Assembly: GCF_003234655.2 (NCBI RefSeq)
Contig: NZ_CP126272.1
Span: 18,766-82,765, forward strand
Direction: 5' to 3'
Length of the DNA: 64,000 nucleotides
Origin: Curtobacterium sp. MCLR17_007
Lineage (GTDB): Bacteria > Actinomycetota > Actinomycetes > Actinomycetales > Microbacteriaceae
The notes beneath the pieces are model-generated. The model saw only the letters and a program-made list of their open reading frames with translations. It had not been told where the DNA came from and ran no database searches. The position numbers and the translations under genes are program-made. How positions within the stretch are numbered: position 1 is the first letter of the stretch; each line of letters starts with the position of its first letter. Below are positions 34,635 to 41,701 of the stretch, one piece after another.

Positions 34635-34856
34635 GTGTGCTGGTGGTGCTTCGCTGAGATCGACGGCACCGCGGACTACTGTCCGCGGTGCCGTCGGTCG
34701 TTGCGGGTCTACCCGGAGCAATGGGTAAGCGCGCGCGACCCGAGCGACGTCGAGCGGTGCCCCACCTGCGAGAGCCGCTTCACCCGCGCCGACTACGAGT
34801 GTCCAGAGTGCGGCCGCCCCTTGCGGGCGTCCCGTGACGGCCGTCTCAGCACCTGA
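34635..34856 (+). CDS. Double zinc-ribbon protein (73 aa)
   Basis: GTG start 5 bp after the previous stop. Four Cys pairs are visible: WWCF near residue 5 with the first Cys at 2, CPRC (about 16-19), CPTC (about 42-45) and CPEC (about 56-59), so two zinc ribbons. It could bind nucleic acid or a protein partner. Probably co-transcribed with the coiled-coil gene. Confidence 0.65.
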   Translation: MCWWCFAEIDGTADYCPRCRRSLRVYPEQWVSARDPSDVERCPTCESRFTRADYECPECGRPLRASRDGRLST

Positions 34857-34917
34857 CGTGACCTAGCCCCGAGCCGCAGTCGTACTCGGGGCTGCGTTGT
34901 GTCTGGGGCCGCTGTCG

Positions 34918-35418
34918 TCACCAGAGTGTCGGTGTGTCCGACGCGATGCCGGTGCGGCATGCGCGCACGGCTGCGGCGTCCCACCCGTGCTCCCGGAACG
35001 CTTCGCGCAGTTCGCGGGACAGTCGCACGCGTTCCGATCGTGGCAGACCCGACGTGCGCAGCGTCGTCCACTCGTTGCGGTGCCGGCCGCGCCGCACGCG
35101 CTCGAGCATGTTCCCGCGATGCGTCCCGGGCGCAAGGTGGGACACGGCTTCGTCGACGTCGACGTGGACGCACAGTGGGACATCGCAGGCGTGTAGCAGG
35201 AGGACGTCGGGGAGCAGAGCGACGCCGGTCAGGTGTTCGTACAGCCACCGTTGCGGACGCATCGCACGCTGTCCACCGTCGGGTTGAGGTAGCCAGAACC
35301 GCCCGTACCCGTCGTCCCCGATCGCTCCGGTCCAGATCCAACAGTCGGATCGGTTCGGTCCCTTCACGACATGGGACCAGAACCGATCCGGAGCGGTCGA
35401 CGTTCCATCGCTGGTCAC
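34918..35418 (-). CDS. HNH endonuclease (phage/plasmid type)
   Basis: From GTG 35418 the protein is 166 aa. CWIWTGAIGDDGYGRFW (from Cys26) is the usual first half, and LLLHACDVPLCVHVDVD with HLAPGTHRGNMLERVRRGRH the second: His76, Cys78-Asp79, Cys83, and Asn103 match the H-N-H/Cys pattern. A C-terminal 45 residues ends REAFREHGWDAAAVRA. Roles may be a free-standing homing endonuclease or a nicking enzyme of the element. Convergent with the zinc-ribbon gene. Confidence 0.8.
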   Translation of the reverse strand: MTSDGTSTAPDRFWSHVVKGPNRSDCWIWTGAIGDDGYGRFWLPQPDGGQRAMRPQRWLYEHLTGVALLPDVLLLHACDVPLCVHVDVDEAVSHLAPGTHRGNMLERVRRGRHRNEWTTLRTSGLPRSERVRLSRELREAFREHGWDAAAVRACRTGIASDTPTLW

Positions 35419-35447
35419 GTGTCGGTCCTTCCTGCGAGGATCGGGCC

Positions 35448-35840
35448 ATGCGGTTCGTACTGGGGGCATGGATCAATCGGCGGTACACGCGGCTGCCGTC
35501 GAGTATCGTGCTCGGGCTGCTGCCCGGGGTGATCTTCATCTTCACCGGCGTGCGCGCGTTCCTCGAGGGCGACTGGATCGCCGGCACTGCGGCCGTCATC
35601 TTCGTCGTGCTGCAGGCGCTCGCCTACCCGCTGGCCCGGGAGAGCTACTTCCGCGTGACGCAACCGATGCGCGCCGGCATGGGTGGATGGATCCTGCCGG
35701 GACCGCTCGCGCTGCTGATCCTGCTGGTCCGCTTCAACGTCTACATCTACCTGTGGGTCTTGGCGATCCCGGTTGGCATCGCCGGCTTCTGCTACCTCGC
35801 GCTCACCGAGCGCGCGGGCAACGGGTGGCGGCTGGCGTAA
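35448..35840 (+). CDS. Small polytopic membrane protein (130 aa)
   Basis: An ATG at 35448 opens a 130-aa protein with four hydrophobic helices (about 19-36, 43-62, 80-97, 98-118). No signature motif is recognised. It converges on the Fic gene with 5 bp between stops. No ribosome site of full strength is visible (GCGAGGATCGGGCC upstream). Function unknown. Confidence 0.6.
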   Translation: MRFVLGAWINRRYTRLPSSIVLGLLPGVIFIFTGVRAFLEGDWIAGTAAVIFVVLQALAYPLARESYFRVTQPMRAGMGGWILPGPLALLILLVRFNVYIYLWVLAIPVGIAGFCYLALTERAGNGWRLA

Positions 35841-35845
35841 CAGCA

Positions 35846-36667
35846 TCAGCGGCGCGGGCCCTGCTGCGGGCCTCGTCGTTCGTCGCCGGCGGCGGAGCCT
35901 CCGCGGAACTGATCGCGCCGGCGGGCTCGCTGTTCCTCAACGCGCTGCTGTAGGCGTTCAATGCTGGACCCGCCGGCCCGCCGCTGCGGACGCGCATCGG
36001 GGCGAGTGACGGCCCGGTCGAGGACCGCGGCGAGTCGATCGGATCGGCCGGTGGCCTGGTTGTAGAACCGGGCTGCCACGAACTCGTCGCGGAGCGGAGC
36101 GCCGACGTGGAAGCGGCCGGCGTCGAGTCGGTAGCCGGCGTTGTCCGCGAGCTCGGAGAAGAACACGAACTGCGCCCGGGTGTTGCCCTCCCGGAACGCG
36201 TGGATGGTGTTCAGCTCCCCCCAGTACTCCGCCAGGCGCTCGACAAACTGTTCGCGTGGGAGACCGGTCAGGTGGTGCTCGCGCTCGAGGAGCCGGTACT
36301 GATTCGCGGCAGCGTCCGCGATTCCGGGTCCCGGGTAGTACCCGTACGCGACGGTCGGTGCTGCGGGGTCGCCGAGCGGGTAGTTGACGACGTCGGGGCC
36401 GTCCTTGGTCATGCGAGTGTCAGGGCCGACGCGTTCCTGCCCGGCCCACTCGTAGACGTCCTGGAAAATCCGCCGGTGGATCTCCTTCATGTGGTCGTAG
36501 TCGAACTGGCCGTCGACGGGCTCGGCTGCGAGCTCGACGAGGCGGACCTGCGCGGCGAACTCTTCGCGCGCTGACAGGTCTGCGGCCGTGGTGGCGCCGA
36601 GCTTGTTCCGGAGAACAGTCGTACCTGGGATGAAGTAGTCATCCCAGGCACGGAAGGTGGTCGGCAC
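35846..36667 (-). CDS. Fic-domain toxin (VbhT-like), Fic motif altered
   Basis: A 273-aa Fic family protein. The core motif is IHAFREGNTRAQF (His156 to Phe167), to be compared with HPFx(D/E)GN(G/K)RxxR. The catalytic His156, acid Glu160, Asn162 and Arg164 are present; the eighth position is Thr and the final Arg is Phe. The upstream KEIHRRIFQDVYEWAGQER and flap-like TVAYGYYPGPGI fit conjugation-linked Fic toxins. These AMPylate targets such as gyrase. The C-terminal 60 residues are basic and disordered. The gene directly upstream matches a VbhA-type antitoxin, so this is a toxin-antitoxin unit. Confidence 0.88.
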   Translation of the reverse strand: MPTTFRAWDDYFIPGTTVLRNKLGATTAADLSAREEFAAQVRLVELAAEPVDGQFDYDHMKEIHRRIFQDVYEWAGQERVGPDTRMTKDGPDVVNYPLGDPAAPTVAYGYYPGPGIADAAANQYRLLEREHHLTGLPREQFVERLAEYWGELNTIHAFREGNTRAQFVFFSELADNAGYRLDAGRFHVGAPLRDEFVAARFYNQATGRSDRLAAVLDRAVTRPDARPQRRAGGSSIERLQQRVEEQRARRRDQFRGGSAAGDERRGPQQGPRR

Positions 36668-36670
36668 GGT

Positions 36671-36874
36671 TCAGCGTGCGTCGATGTGCGCCATCCCGGC
36701 AGCGATCGCAGCTTCGGCGGTCATCGTGCCCTCGGCGACACGGCGTGCGTAGTCGCGGAGGATCGGGTCGGTGACCTGGTGGCCGGCTGCGCCGAGCGCG
36801 GCGTCGGCGAAGTCGACTCGGCGGTCAGCCTCAGCCGCGGGAACGTGTCCGGTGCGCGGTGTCGTGATGCTCAT
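36671..36874 (-). CDS. VbhA-like antitoxin
   Basis: This 67-aa protein ends 3 bp before the Fic gene. Residues about 32-65 (VTDPILRDYARRVAEGTM and TAEAAIAAG) match the antitoxin VbhA fold, where the YARRVAEGTMTAEA turn is characteristic. Inhibitors of Fic enzymes carry an (S/T)xxxE(G/N) helix that blocks ATP; here the equivalent stretch reads AALGAAGHQ, so the usual Glu is not obvious. It would hold the toxin inactive in the donor cell. The order antitoxin-toxin fits known pairs. Confidence 0.8.
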   Translation of the reverse strand: MSITTPRTGHVPAAEADRRVDFADAALGAAGHQVTDPILRDYARRVAEGTMTAEAAIAAGMAHIDAR

Positions 36875-36921
36875 AGTCGTCGTCCTCCTGAGTCAATTCT
36901 ACCGCCGCGGGTGGGCAGCAG

Positions 36922-37305
36922 TCAGGGTTCGTCGGGGTATTCGTCGTCGACGTCCCAGTGCAAGAGCCGCGTCGCGGCGCCCTTGTACGGGCCGCGGTTC
37001 TCATGGATCGCGCAGTCGTGGTTGTCGTGGTCGTACGCTGCCCGGTAGTACCGGTCTGCGTCGAAGTCCGCGGCGTTGAACGCGTTCCACGCGACGTCAA
37101 CCTCGGCTTGCCGGGACTCGTGCCCCCACCGCTGCCCCTGGCGGAAGATCATCCACTCCCGGGCGGTGAACTCCCCCATCGGGATCTCACTGTCTGGCCT
37201 GTCTGCCGGCGGCGCAGCAAGCTCGGCGGGATCCGCGGGCCCGATGTGCTGTGGGCTCGTCGCCTTCCGGTCGCGTGCGAACACGAACGGCCGATGCTCG
37301 GTCAC
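36922..37305 (-). CDS. Hypothetical protein (127 aa)
   Basis: An acidic, soluble protein. Features: FTAREWMIFRQGQRWGHESR in the middle and repeated Asp/His-rich DADRYYRAAYDHDNHDC near the end, then HWDVDDEYPDEP. No family recognised. It lies in a minus-strand run of small accessory genes between the Fic pair and a glutaredoxin gene. Confidence 0.6.
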   Translation of the reverse strand: MTEHRPFVFARDRKATSPQHIGPADPAELAAPPADRPDSEIPMGEFTAREWMIFRQGQRWGHESRQAEVDVAWNAFNAADFDADRYYRAAYDHDNHDCAIHENRGPYKGAATRLLHWDVDDEYPDEP

Positions 37306-37361
37306 CGTGCCTCCTCACCTGCAGCGCGATCGATGACGGCTGAACCGCCTCGAGGTGTCCC

Positions 37362-37592
37362 TCAGGCCAGGAACAGCCATGCGAGCACCGCCGCGACAAA
37401 CCCGATGATCGCGCACACTGCCCAGAGTCGGACGATCATCCGGCTTCCTCGGAGGCGCGGGACGGCGAACCACACCGCGATCCCGATCGCGGCGGCGACG
37501 GCCGCAGCGATGAGGACGACAATCGCGGCGCCTCCGAGGGTCTCGAAGATCGCAAGGTCCGGTCGGGTGGGACGGACGTCGAGGTCCTTCAT
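37362..37592 (-). CDS. Two-helix membrane protein (76 aa)
   Basis: MKDLDVRPTRPDLAIFETLGG is followed by a membrane helix (about 20-42), a short basic loop, and a second helix (54-75) that ends the protein. The start overlaps the stop of the upstream gene by 4 bp, so it belongs to an operon of glutaredoxin, 153-aa protein and this. Function unknown. Confidence 0.65.
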   Translation of the reverse strand: MKDLDVRPTRPDLAIFETLGGAAIVVLIAAAVAAAIGIAVWFAVPRLRGSRMIVRLWAVCAIIGFVAAVLAWLFLA

Positions 37593-38050
37593 GCGTGGCT
37601 CCCGGCGTTGGCGTAGTGAGGAAACATGCGGTCGACTGCGGCGTCTTGCCGGTCGGCGCGGTCGTGCTCACCGCGGACCCGGGAAAGCTCGGCAAAGGGC
37701 TGTCGCGCCGCGGAGGGCTCGGCAGGAGCCGGGCGGCGGCACATCTCGGCGTAGTACCGGTCGGCGTCGTGCTCGGCCTGCTCGAGGCGGGTCCGCAACT
37801 CGAGGATCTCGGCCATGAGCTCCGGGGCAGCCATCTGGAACCCGATCATGTAGCCGGCCTCGTAGACCTGGCGCTGCTGGTTGTCTAGTTCCCACTCGCG
37901 GACGTTCTCGGTGGGGTCGGCGGTGGCGCGGTCGATCGCGCGGAACGCTGTGACGGTGTCGCCGGCGTAGAGCTCGTCGACGGCGGCCCGCGTCTCGGGC
38001 TGGATCACGTCGGGTCGGACGGCGGTCGGGCGTTCGAGTGTCATCGTCAT
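37589..38050 (-). CDS. Hypothetical helical protein (153 aa)
   Basis: From ATG 38050. The middle has EWELDNQQRQVYEAGYMIGFQ followed by a long helix with LELRTRLEQAEHDADRYYAEM, a coiled-coil type. The DADRYYAEM run resembles the DADRYYRAA run of the 127-aa protein encoded at 36922-37305, so the two may share a short module. It overlaps the glutaredoxin stop and the 76-aa start. No enzyme motif. Confidence 0.65.
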   Translation of the reverse strand: MTMTLERPTAVRPDVIQPETRAAVDELYAGDTVTAFRAIDRATADPTENVREWELDNQQRQVYEAGYMIGFQMAAPELMAEILELRTRLEQAEHDADRYYAEMCRRPAPAEPSAARQPFAELSRVRGEHDRADRQDAAVDRMFPHYANAGSHA

Positions 38051-38310
38051 CACGCGGCCTTCCCCGTCTCGATCAGCGCGGCAACTTCCTGGATCTTGTC
38101 GGGCCGGAAGCCGCTCCAGGAACCGGTCGCGGTGTCGGTGACGACGATCGGTGCGTTCATCCCGAGGGTGGTCTTCCACTCCTCGATCTGTGCCGGGTCG
38201 ACGTCCTCGAGGTGCAGCTCGGTGTACTCGATGCCCGCGGATGCGAGAGCACGCTCCGTAGCCATGCACATCCCGCAGAAACCGGACTTGCTGTAAACCG
38301 TGATGCTCAT
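38050..38310 (-). CDS. NrdH-like glutaredoxin
   Basis: From ATG 38310 (GGAAGG about 8 nt upstream; an in-frame GTG at 38319 is less well placed) this is an 86-aa thioredoxin-fold protein: MSITVYSKSGFCGMCMATER with the CxxC active site at Cys12 and Cys15, and NAPIVVTD, where the cis-proline lies. NrdH-type redoxins donate electrons to ribonucleotide reductase. Plasmids and phages often carry them. It is the first gene of a minus-strand run and its promoter should lie in 38311-38400. Confidence 0.88.
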   Translation of the reverse strand: MSITVYSKSGFCGMCMATERALASAGIEYTELHLEDVDPAQIEEWKTTLGMNAPIVVTDTATGSWSGFRPDKIQEVAALIETGKAA

Positions 38311-38506
38311 CGAAATCACCTTCCAAAGATTGTGATGCAGTAGGGGCCCCTCCCCCGTTGCATGCTTCTATTCTACGCTTCCGGCACCTATTCCGGTACC
38401 CTTTTCCGACATTCTTCGTGACTTTTTTGACGCCTCGCGGCCCGTGTGCACCACCATGTTTGTGCATTCATCGGACCGCACTAATTGTCATTCGCAAGAG
38501 ATACGC

Positions 38507-38533
38507 GGGGGTGGCACAAACTGCGCCACCCCC
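38507..38533 (-). terminator. Hairpin after the 42-aa gene
   Basis: GGGGGTGGC (38507-38515) pairs with GCCACCCCC (38525-38533). It lies just after the stop of the small minus-strand gene at 38547. No T-run follows. CACTAATTG at 38479-38487 nearby is a 9-nt match, on the other strand, to the loop segment described at 40518 and 43276. Confidence 0.55.
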
Positions 38534-38546
38534 CTTGCCGTCCCGC

Positions 38547-38675
38547 CTAGGCGATCTCGTAACCGCGTGCCCAGCACTTCTCGCCGGGCGCGTTCTGCAC
38601 GGCCCCGAGCGTGTAGCACTCGGTGCAGTCGCAGCTCGTTCGCATGTTGTCGCCACCGAAGTCGTCGTCGTCCAT
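38547..38675 (-). CDS. Cys-rich small protein (42 aa) downstream of element A
   Basis: ATG 38675 follows the ribosome site GGGAGA. The product begins MDDDDFGGDNMRTSCDCTEC and continues to a last Cys in GEKCWARGYE; the four Cys (CDCTEC and CW) could bind zinc. It follows structured element A on the minus strand, in the same relation that the genes at 40550 and 43337 have to elements B and C. That parallel supports it as a real gene. Confidence 0.55.
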   Translation of the reverse strand: MDDDDFGGDNMRTSCDCTECYTLGAVQNAPGEKCWARGYEIA

Positions 38676-38694
38676 TGTTCTCCCTCTCCCTCTC

Positions 38695-38868
38695 GTTTTT
38701 TTGCCGTGAAGGCGACTTGTCGCCGCCAGGGGGAAAGGGCGGAGTGCAATCGGTCGTGGAATACCGGACTGATTGGAGCGAAGCGGAATGAGGGAGGATA
38801 TGCCGCGAAAGCCGGTTGCGCGGAGACATTTCGCCCGTATGCTGCCGAAGGCTTCACGGCTAATAAAC
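38695..38868 (-). repeat. Structured element A (stem-closed, hairpin-rich)
   Basis: GCCGTGAAG (38703-38711, preceded by GTTTTTTT) pairs with CTTCACGGC (38852-38860, followed by TAATAAAC). Inside, GGCGA-CTTG-TCGCC forms a hairpin directly after the outer stem. The middle differs from elements B and C. Hairpin-rich DNA continues to about 38990, and the stretch 38676-39006 holds no gene. It lies in the leader of the 42-aa gene. It may be a structured 5' leader RNA or a small mobile repeat. Confidence 0.7.
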
Positions 38869-39006
38869 GGGGCGGCAGGCCCGGCAGGGCCGGCGCTCCG
38901 TCGCCGGTTCCGCTGCGACGGCTTGCCGGCGCGCCAGGGGTGTGGGGGCGGGCAGCCTCCGCGGGCGGCCGGAGGCCGGCCACGCCCCCCGGCCGCCTGC
39001 GGGCCG

Positions 39007-39447
39007 TCACTCGGCCGCGGTCCGGAGTGCGCTCGTCGCGATCGCAGTGACCTCGACGTCGTCGTGGTCACACTCCCAGAACACGGACCGCACCTCGTCC
39101 GCGATGTGCTCGGGCAGCTCCTCGTTCGTCCACGCCGACTGGGGGAACCGCACCGTGACGGTCACGGTCGTCATCGGCTCCGTGGAGGACGGTCCGTGCC
39201 CGGCACCGCCCCACTCGTACTGCCACGCGAACCCGACTTCTCCGGCGGGGCCGCCGCCGTGGATCTCGAAGGCGGCGCGGTGCTCGTCGTCGGTGTGGCC
39301 TGGTCGGCGGGTGCACCGCCATTCGGCGCCGGCGACGTCGTACGTCGTCGCTCCGCACTCTGCGCCGGTCGGGTCGAGGTCCGCGGCAGGGGCCGCGGGG
39401 TCGCGCTGCATGTCGAGGGTGTCTGGGCGTTCGTAGGTGATGAACAT
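39007..39447 (-). CDS. Hypothetical protein with Cys/His cluster (146 aa)
   Basis: ECGATTYDVAGAEWRCTRRPGHTDDEHRA (given in parts: ECGATTYD, WRCTRRPGHTDDEH) places two Cys and two His as in a zinc-binding module common in actinobacteriophage and plasmid proteins. The C-terminal half is strand-helix (TTVTVTVRFPQSAW and HIADEVRSVFWECDHDD). No enzyme family seen. It lies just beyond element A and reads toward the ArdC-like gene terminator. Confidence 0.6.
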   Translation of the reverse strand: MFITYERPDTLDMQRDPAAPAADLDPTGAECGATTYDVAGAEWRCTRRPGHTDDEHRAAFEIHGGGPAGEVGFAWQYEWGGAGHGPSSTEPMTTVTVTVRFPQSAWTNEELPEHIADEVRSVFWECDHDDVEVTAIATSALRTAAE

Positions 39448-39504
39448 GGGCGGTGCGCCTCTCTAGAGTTCGGGGGCGGCCACTGGTCTGGGGCCGCGGG
39501 TTGA

Positions 39505-39540
39505 GGGCCGCGCCGCCGTCGCTATCGGCGGCGCGGCCCG
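39505..39540 (-). terminator. Terminator hairpin of the ArdC-like gene
   Basis: GGGCCGCGCCGCC (39505-39517) pairs with GGCGGCGCGGCCC (39527-39539), extendable by one G-C pair to a 7-nt loop. It lies 3 bp beyond the stop of the gene at 39543-40469. GC-rich with no T-tract. Confidence 0.7.
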
Positions 39541-39542
39541 TC

Positions 39543-40469
39543 TCACTCGGCCGCGGTGGCCTCGTCGGCGTCGGCCTCGTCGGCGGGTGTGACGATCGCG
39601 GCGACCTGGTGGGCGGCCTTGAGGACGCGGGCGGCGGTGGAGCGGATCAGGTCGGCGTCTGCGTCGGACCATCCGGCGACGTAGCCGACCGAGTAGGCGG
39701 CGGTGTCGAACCCGACCAGTCCGGCGACGACGTAGGCGACGCTCTCGGCCTCGGTCTCCATGAGACCGCGGTGCTCGGCGTACTCGGTCAGGTCGTCGGT
39801 GTGGCCGAGGACGATGTGCGCGAGCTCGTGAATGAGCGTCTTCGCCGCGTGCTCCGGCGACAGGTGCGAGCCGATGACGACGCGACGGGCCTCCGGGTCG
39901 GTGAAGCCGTTGCGGTGCTGCCCCGGCTCGGTGTGCTCAACGGCCCATCCGTCCGCAACCAGGTGCGCGGTCAGCGCGTCGATCACGCCGTGGTCATCCG
40001 CACCGGTCAGCGGTGCGGTGAGCGTCGACGGGTCGTCAGCGTCCGGGTCGATCGGGTCCGTCTGGGCGATGTCGAACACGGGCAGGATCGGGAACCGCGG
40101 GTAGCGCTTCTCGACGTCGTCGCCGTTCTCGTCCTGCTCGGTCACCTTCTTGGTGCTGTAACCGAAGATGCGGAGCGACTTCTCCCCCTTGCGGACCTGG
40201 CGGCCGAGGGCCTGCCACTTCCGGAAACCGGCGACCCGCTCGGCGTCGGGGCGCTGGCTGAGGATCAGCAGCACGTTGTTGAGGCTGTAGGCGTGGAACG
40301 CACCAGCGAACTGCAGGAACGCGGTCCAGCGGTCGGAGTCGCGCAGCGCCTCGACCTGCGTCGCAATCGACTCGTGCAGCGCGGCGGCCTGCTCCTTGCG
40401 CTGCTCCGGGGTGACGGACGGGCGACGGGTCTTGGTGTTGCGCTTCTTGGTGGCGGTCGTGGTGGTCAT
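39543..40469 (-). CDS. ArdC-like antirestriction protein with metalloprotease motif
   Basis: A 308-aa protein with GGAGG 8 nt upstream of ATG 40469. The N-terminal ArdC/DUF1738-type ssDNA-binding domain (about 35-115) shows FLQFAGAFHAYSLNNVLLIL and RKWQALGRQVRKGEKSLRIF. The C-terminal half has TLIHELAHIVLGH, an HExxH zinc site, with a Glu region (METEAESVAYVVAG) as third ligand. ArdC protects incoming single-stranded plasmid DNA from restriction in the recipient. Its leader has a hairpin with a 17-nt loop segment shared with the ParB-like gene leader. Confidence 0.88.
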   Translation of the reverse strand: MTTTTATKKRNTKTRRPSVTPEQRKEQAAALHESIATQVEALRDSDRWTAFLQFAGAFHAYSLNNVLLILSQRPDAERVAGFRKWQALGRQVRKGEKSLRIFGYSTKKVTEQDENGDDVEKRYPRFPILPVFDIAQTDPIDPDADDPSTLTAPLTGADDHGVIDALTAHLVADGWAVEHTEPGQHRNGFTDPEARRVVIGSHLSPEHAAKTLIHELAHIVLGHTDDLTEYAEHRGLMETEAESVAYVVAGLVGFDTAAYSVGYVAGWSDADADLIRSTAARVLKAAHQVAAIVTPADEADADEATAAE

Positions 40470-40507
40470 GGTCTGTACCTCCGGTGTCTCAATCGGTGAG
40501 GATGGGG

Positions 40508-40544
40508 AGCGGGAGGGGGCAATTAGTGGTTGTCCCCTCCCGCT
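40508..40544. promoter_or_regulatory. Hairpin with shared 17-nt loop segment, copy 1
   Basis: Stem AGCGGGAGGGG (40508-40518) with CCCCTCCCGCT (40534-40544). The sequence GGCAATTAGTGGTTGTC (40518-40534) fills the loop and the closing bases. The same 17-mer sits in a hairpin of quite different stem sequence at 43259-43310. Here it lies after the 68-aa gene and 39 bp before the ArdC-like start, on the minus strand. Confidence 0.75.
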
Positions 40545-40549
40545 TCGTC

Positions 40550-40756
40550 TCACTCCGCGGGCGGGGTGTAGGTGATCGTGTCGACGAACGTTGCGACCTC
40601 GGTTCCGTCGAGGACGACCGTTCCGGCGAGCGTCCAACCCATCGCCGCTGCCGCCTTAAGTTCCGCGTCCCGCTCTCGCAGGGCCGCAGTCCGTGCCTCG
40701 GCTGCGTCGTCGGCCTTGCTGACAACCCGGGTCAGCGTCTCGATCTGGTAGCGCAT
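40550..40756 (-). CDS. Small hypothetical protein (68 aa) downstream of element B
   Basis: ATG 40756 follows GAGAGGAAGAG. The product has a helical first half (TLTRVVSKADDAAEARTAAL) and a strand-rich end (GWTLAGTVVLDGTEVATFVD). No family recognised. Element B lies in its leader, and its 3' side is the loop-conserved hairpin. It may be co-transcribed with the ArdC-like gene. Confidence 0.6.
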   Translation of the reverse strand: MRYQIETLTRVVSKADDAAEARTAALRERDAELKAAAAMGWTLAGTVVLDGTEVATFVDTITYTPPAE

Positions 40757-40776
40757 GTGCTCTTCCTCTCCCTCTC

Positions 40777-40969
40777 GTTGTTTTGCCGTGAAGGCGACTT
40801 GTCGCCGCTAGGACGGGAGGGTGGAGTGCAACCCGTAGGGCGGCGGGGGAGAGAATTTCGGCGCGAAATAAGCGAAGCGCGCGCCGAAAATCTCGGAGGA
40901 GCCGGCGGCTTGCCGCTTGCGCGGAGCCCGGACGTCCGTACGCTGCCGAAGGCTTCACGGCAAAACAAC
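40777..40969 (-). repeat. Structured element B (stem-closed, hairpin-rich)
   Basis: GTTGTTTTGCCGTGAAG (40777-40793) is the exact reverse complement of 40953-40969, a 17-bp closing stem. Inside are GGCGA-CTTG-TCGCC (first hairpin) and ATTTCGGCGCG paired with CGCGCCGAAAAT (one bulged A) around AAATAAGCGAAGCG. GCGG-CTTG-CCGC follows. Beyond the stem, CTTG-loop hairpins continue to about 41040. Non-coding from 40757 to 41196. Shares long blocks (ACCCGTAGGGCGG, GGGGGAGAGAATTTCGG, CGAAAATCTCGGAGGAGCC) with element C. Confidence 0.8.
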
Positions 40970-41089
40970 GGGCCCGCAGGGCCGACAGCGCCGGCTTGCC
41001 GGCTCCCTTGGCCGCTTGCGGCTCCCGGCCTCCGGCCGGAAGCTCTGAACGCGATCCGACCTGCCCCCTGGAGTGGGGTAGACCGATCC

Positions 41090-41107
41090 GCTACGCTCGA
41101 TGCGTAA
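41090..41107. promoter_or_regulatory. GCTACGC-N5-GCGTA dyad, second copy
   Basis: GCTACGC (41090-41096), TCGAT, GCGTA (41102-41106). It matches the dyad at 13031-13049 in 16 of the 18 bases compared (GCTACGCTxGATGCGTAxC). It lies 90 bp upstream of the plus-strand gene at 41197. A shared operator is the likely reading. Confidence 0.5.
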
Positions 41108-41196
41108 CCGCGGCAGGATGGTGCGGGCGCATCGACGGTGCGAGCGGAAGCTCTGGGGGGACGCATCGTCGGTGCGCGCTTTGGTCTGGGGGTCTC

Positions 41197-41415
41197 GTGG
41201 AGCCGCTGCGCAAGCACGTCGAGGAGATGCGCGACATGTACGCCGCCGCCATCGAGGCTGCGCGCGAAGCCGGTGAGGAGCCGTCCTCGCTGCTGCTCGA
41301 GTCTTGGGCCAAGTACGTCACCGCTGCTGACAGCGACGATCCGGGTCAGGCCTTCACCCCTGTCCCGCCGCCGCACCCCACACCGTCCGCGGAGGATCCG
41401 GAGCCGATCATCTGA
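41197..41415 (+). CDS. Small helical protein (72 aa)
   Basis: GTG start at 41197 behind a weak GGGGG site. The product begins MEPLRKHVEEMRDMYAAAIE, an amphipathic helix of about 30 residues, and ends in a Pro-rich tail. It lies on the plus strand, in contrast to its neighbours, and follows the dyad at 41090, which could control it. No family recognised. Confidence 0.5.
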   Translation: MEPLRKHVEEMRDMYAAAIEAAREAGEEPSSLLLESWAKYVTAADSDDPGQAFTPVPPPHPTPSAEDPEPII

Positions 41416-41418
41416 GCG

Positions 41419-41553
41419 GTGACCAACCGTTCCGATCCCGTGGATGAGGCGCTCCTGTGGGTCACCGAGGGGCTGTGCCGCGACATCGACGACGTACCCG
41501 GTCTTGGTGCAGTTGAGGCCTTCGTTCTTCCCCCTGCCCGCCGGAGGCGGTGA
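41419..41553 (+). CDS. Short protein (44 aa) following the 72-aa gene
   Basis: GTG at 41419 is 3 bp after the previous stop. The peptide MTNRSDPVDEALLWVTEG continues to a basic end (ARRRR). It looks helical and acidic in the first two thirds. Close spacing suggests coupling. Low information; it may be a chance frame. Confidence 0.4.
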   Translation: MTNRSDPVDEALLWVTEGLCRDIDDVPGLGAVEAFVLPPARRRR

Positions 41554-41662
41554 CAGCCGCGAGCTCTGTCGAGCGGCTCTGGGGTCTGGGAGGGGGCGGA
41601 GCCCCTTGCCGCGGCGGCGGAGCCGTCGCGCAGCCCACGGGCACCGGCGGTGCTGAGGGTGG

Positions 41663-41693
41663 GCGTGGGGGCCGCTGGCTGCGGCCCCCACGC
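41663..41693 (-). terminator. Terminator hairpin of the ParB-like gene
   Basis: GCGTGGGGGCCGC (41663-41675), loop TGGCT, and the perfect complement at 41681-41693. It lies 8 bp beyond the stop of the minus-strand ParB-like gene. The DNA from 41554 to here has further short hairpins (GGGGC/GCCCC near 41600, CACC/GGTG near 41644). Confidence 0.75.
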
Positions 41694-41701
41694 TGGTGCG
41701 A

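Noticed and set aside
41554..41662. Fourth copy of the structured element
   Set aside because: Short hairpins are present but the GCCGTGAAG closing stem is absent.
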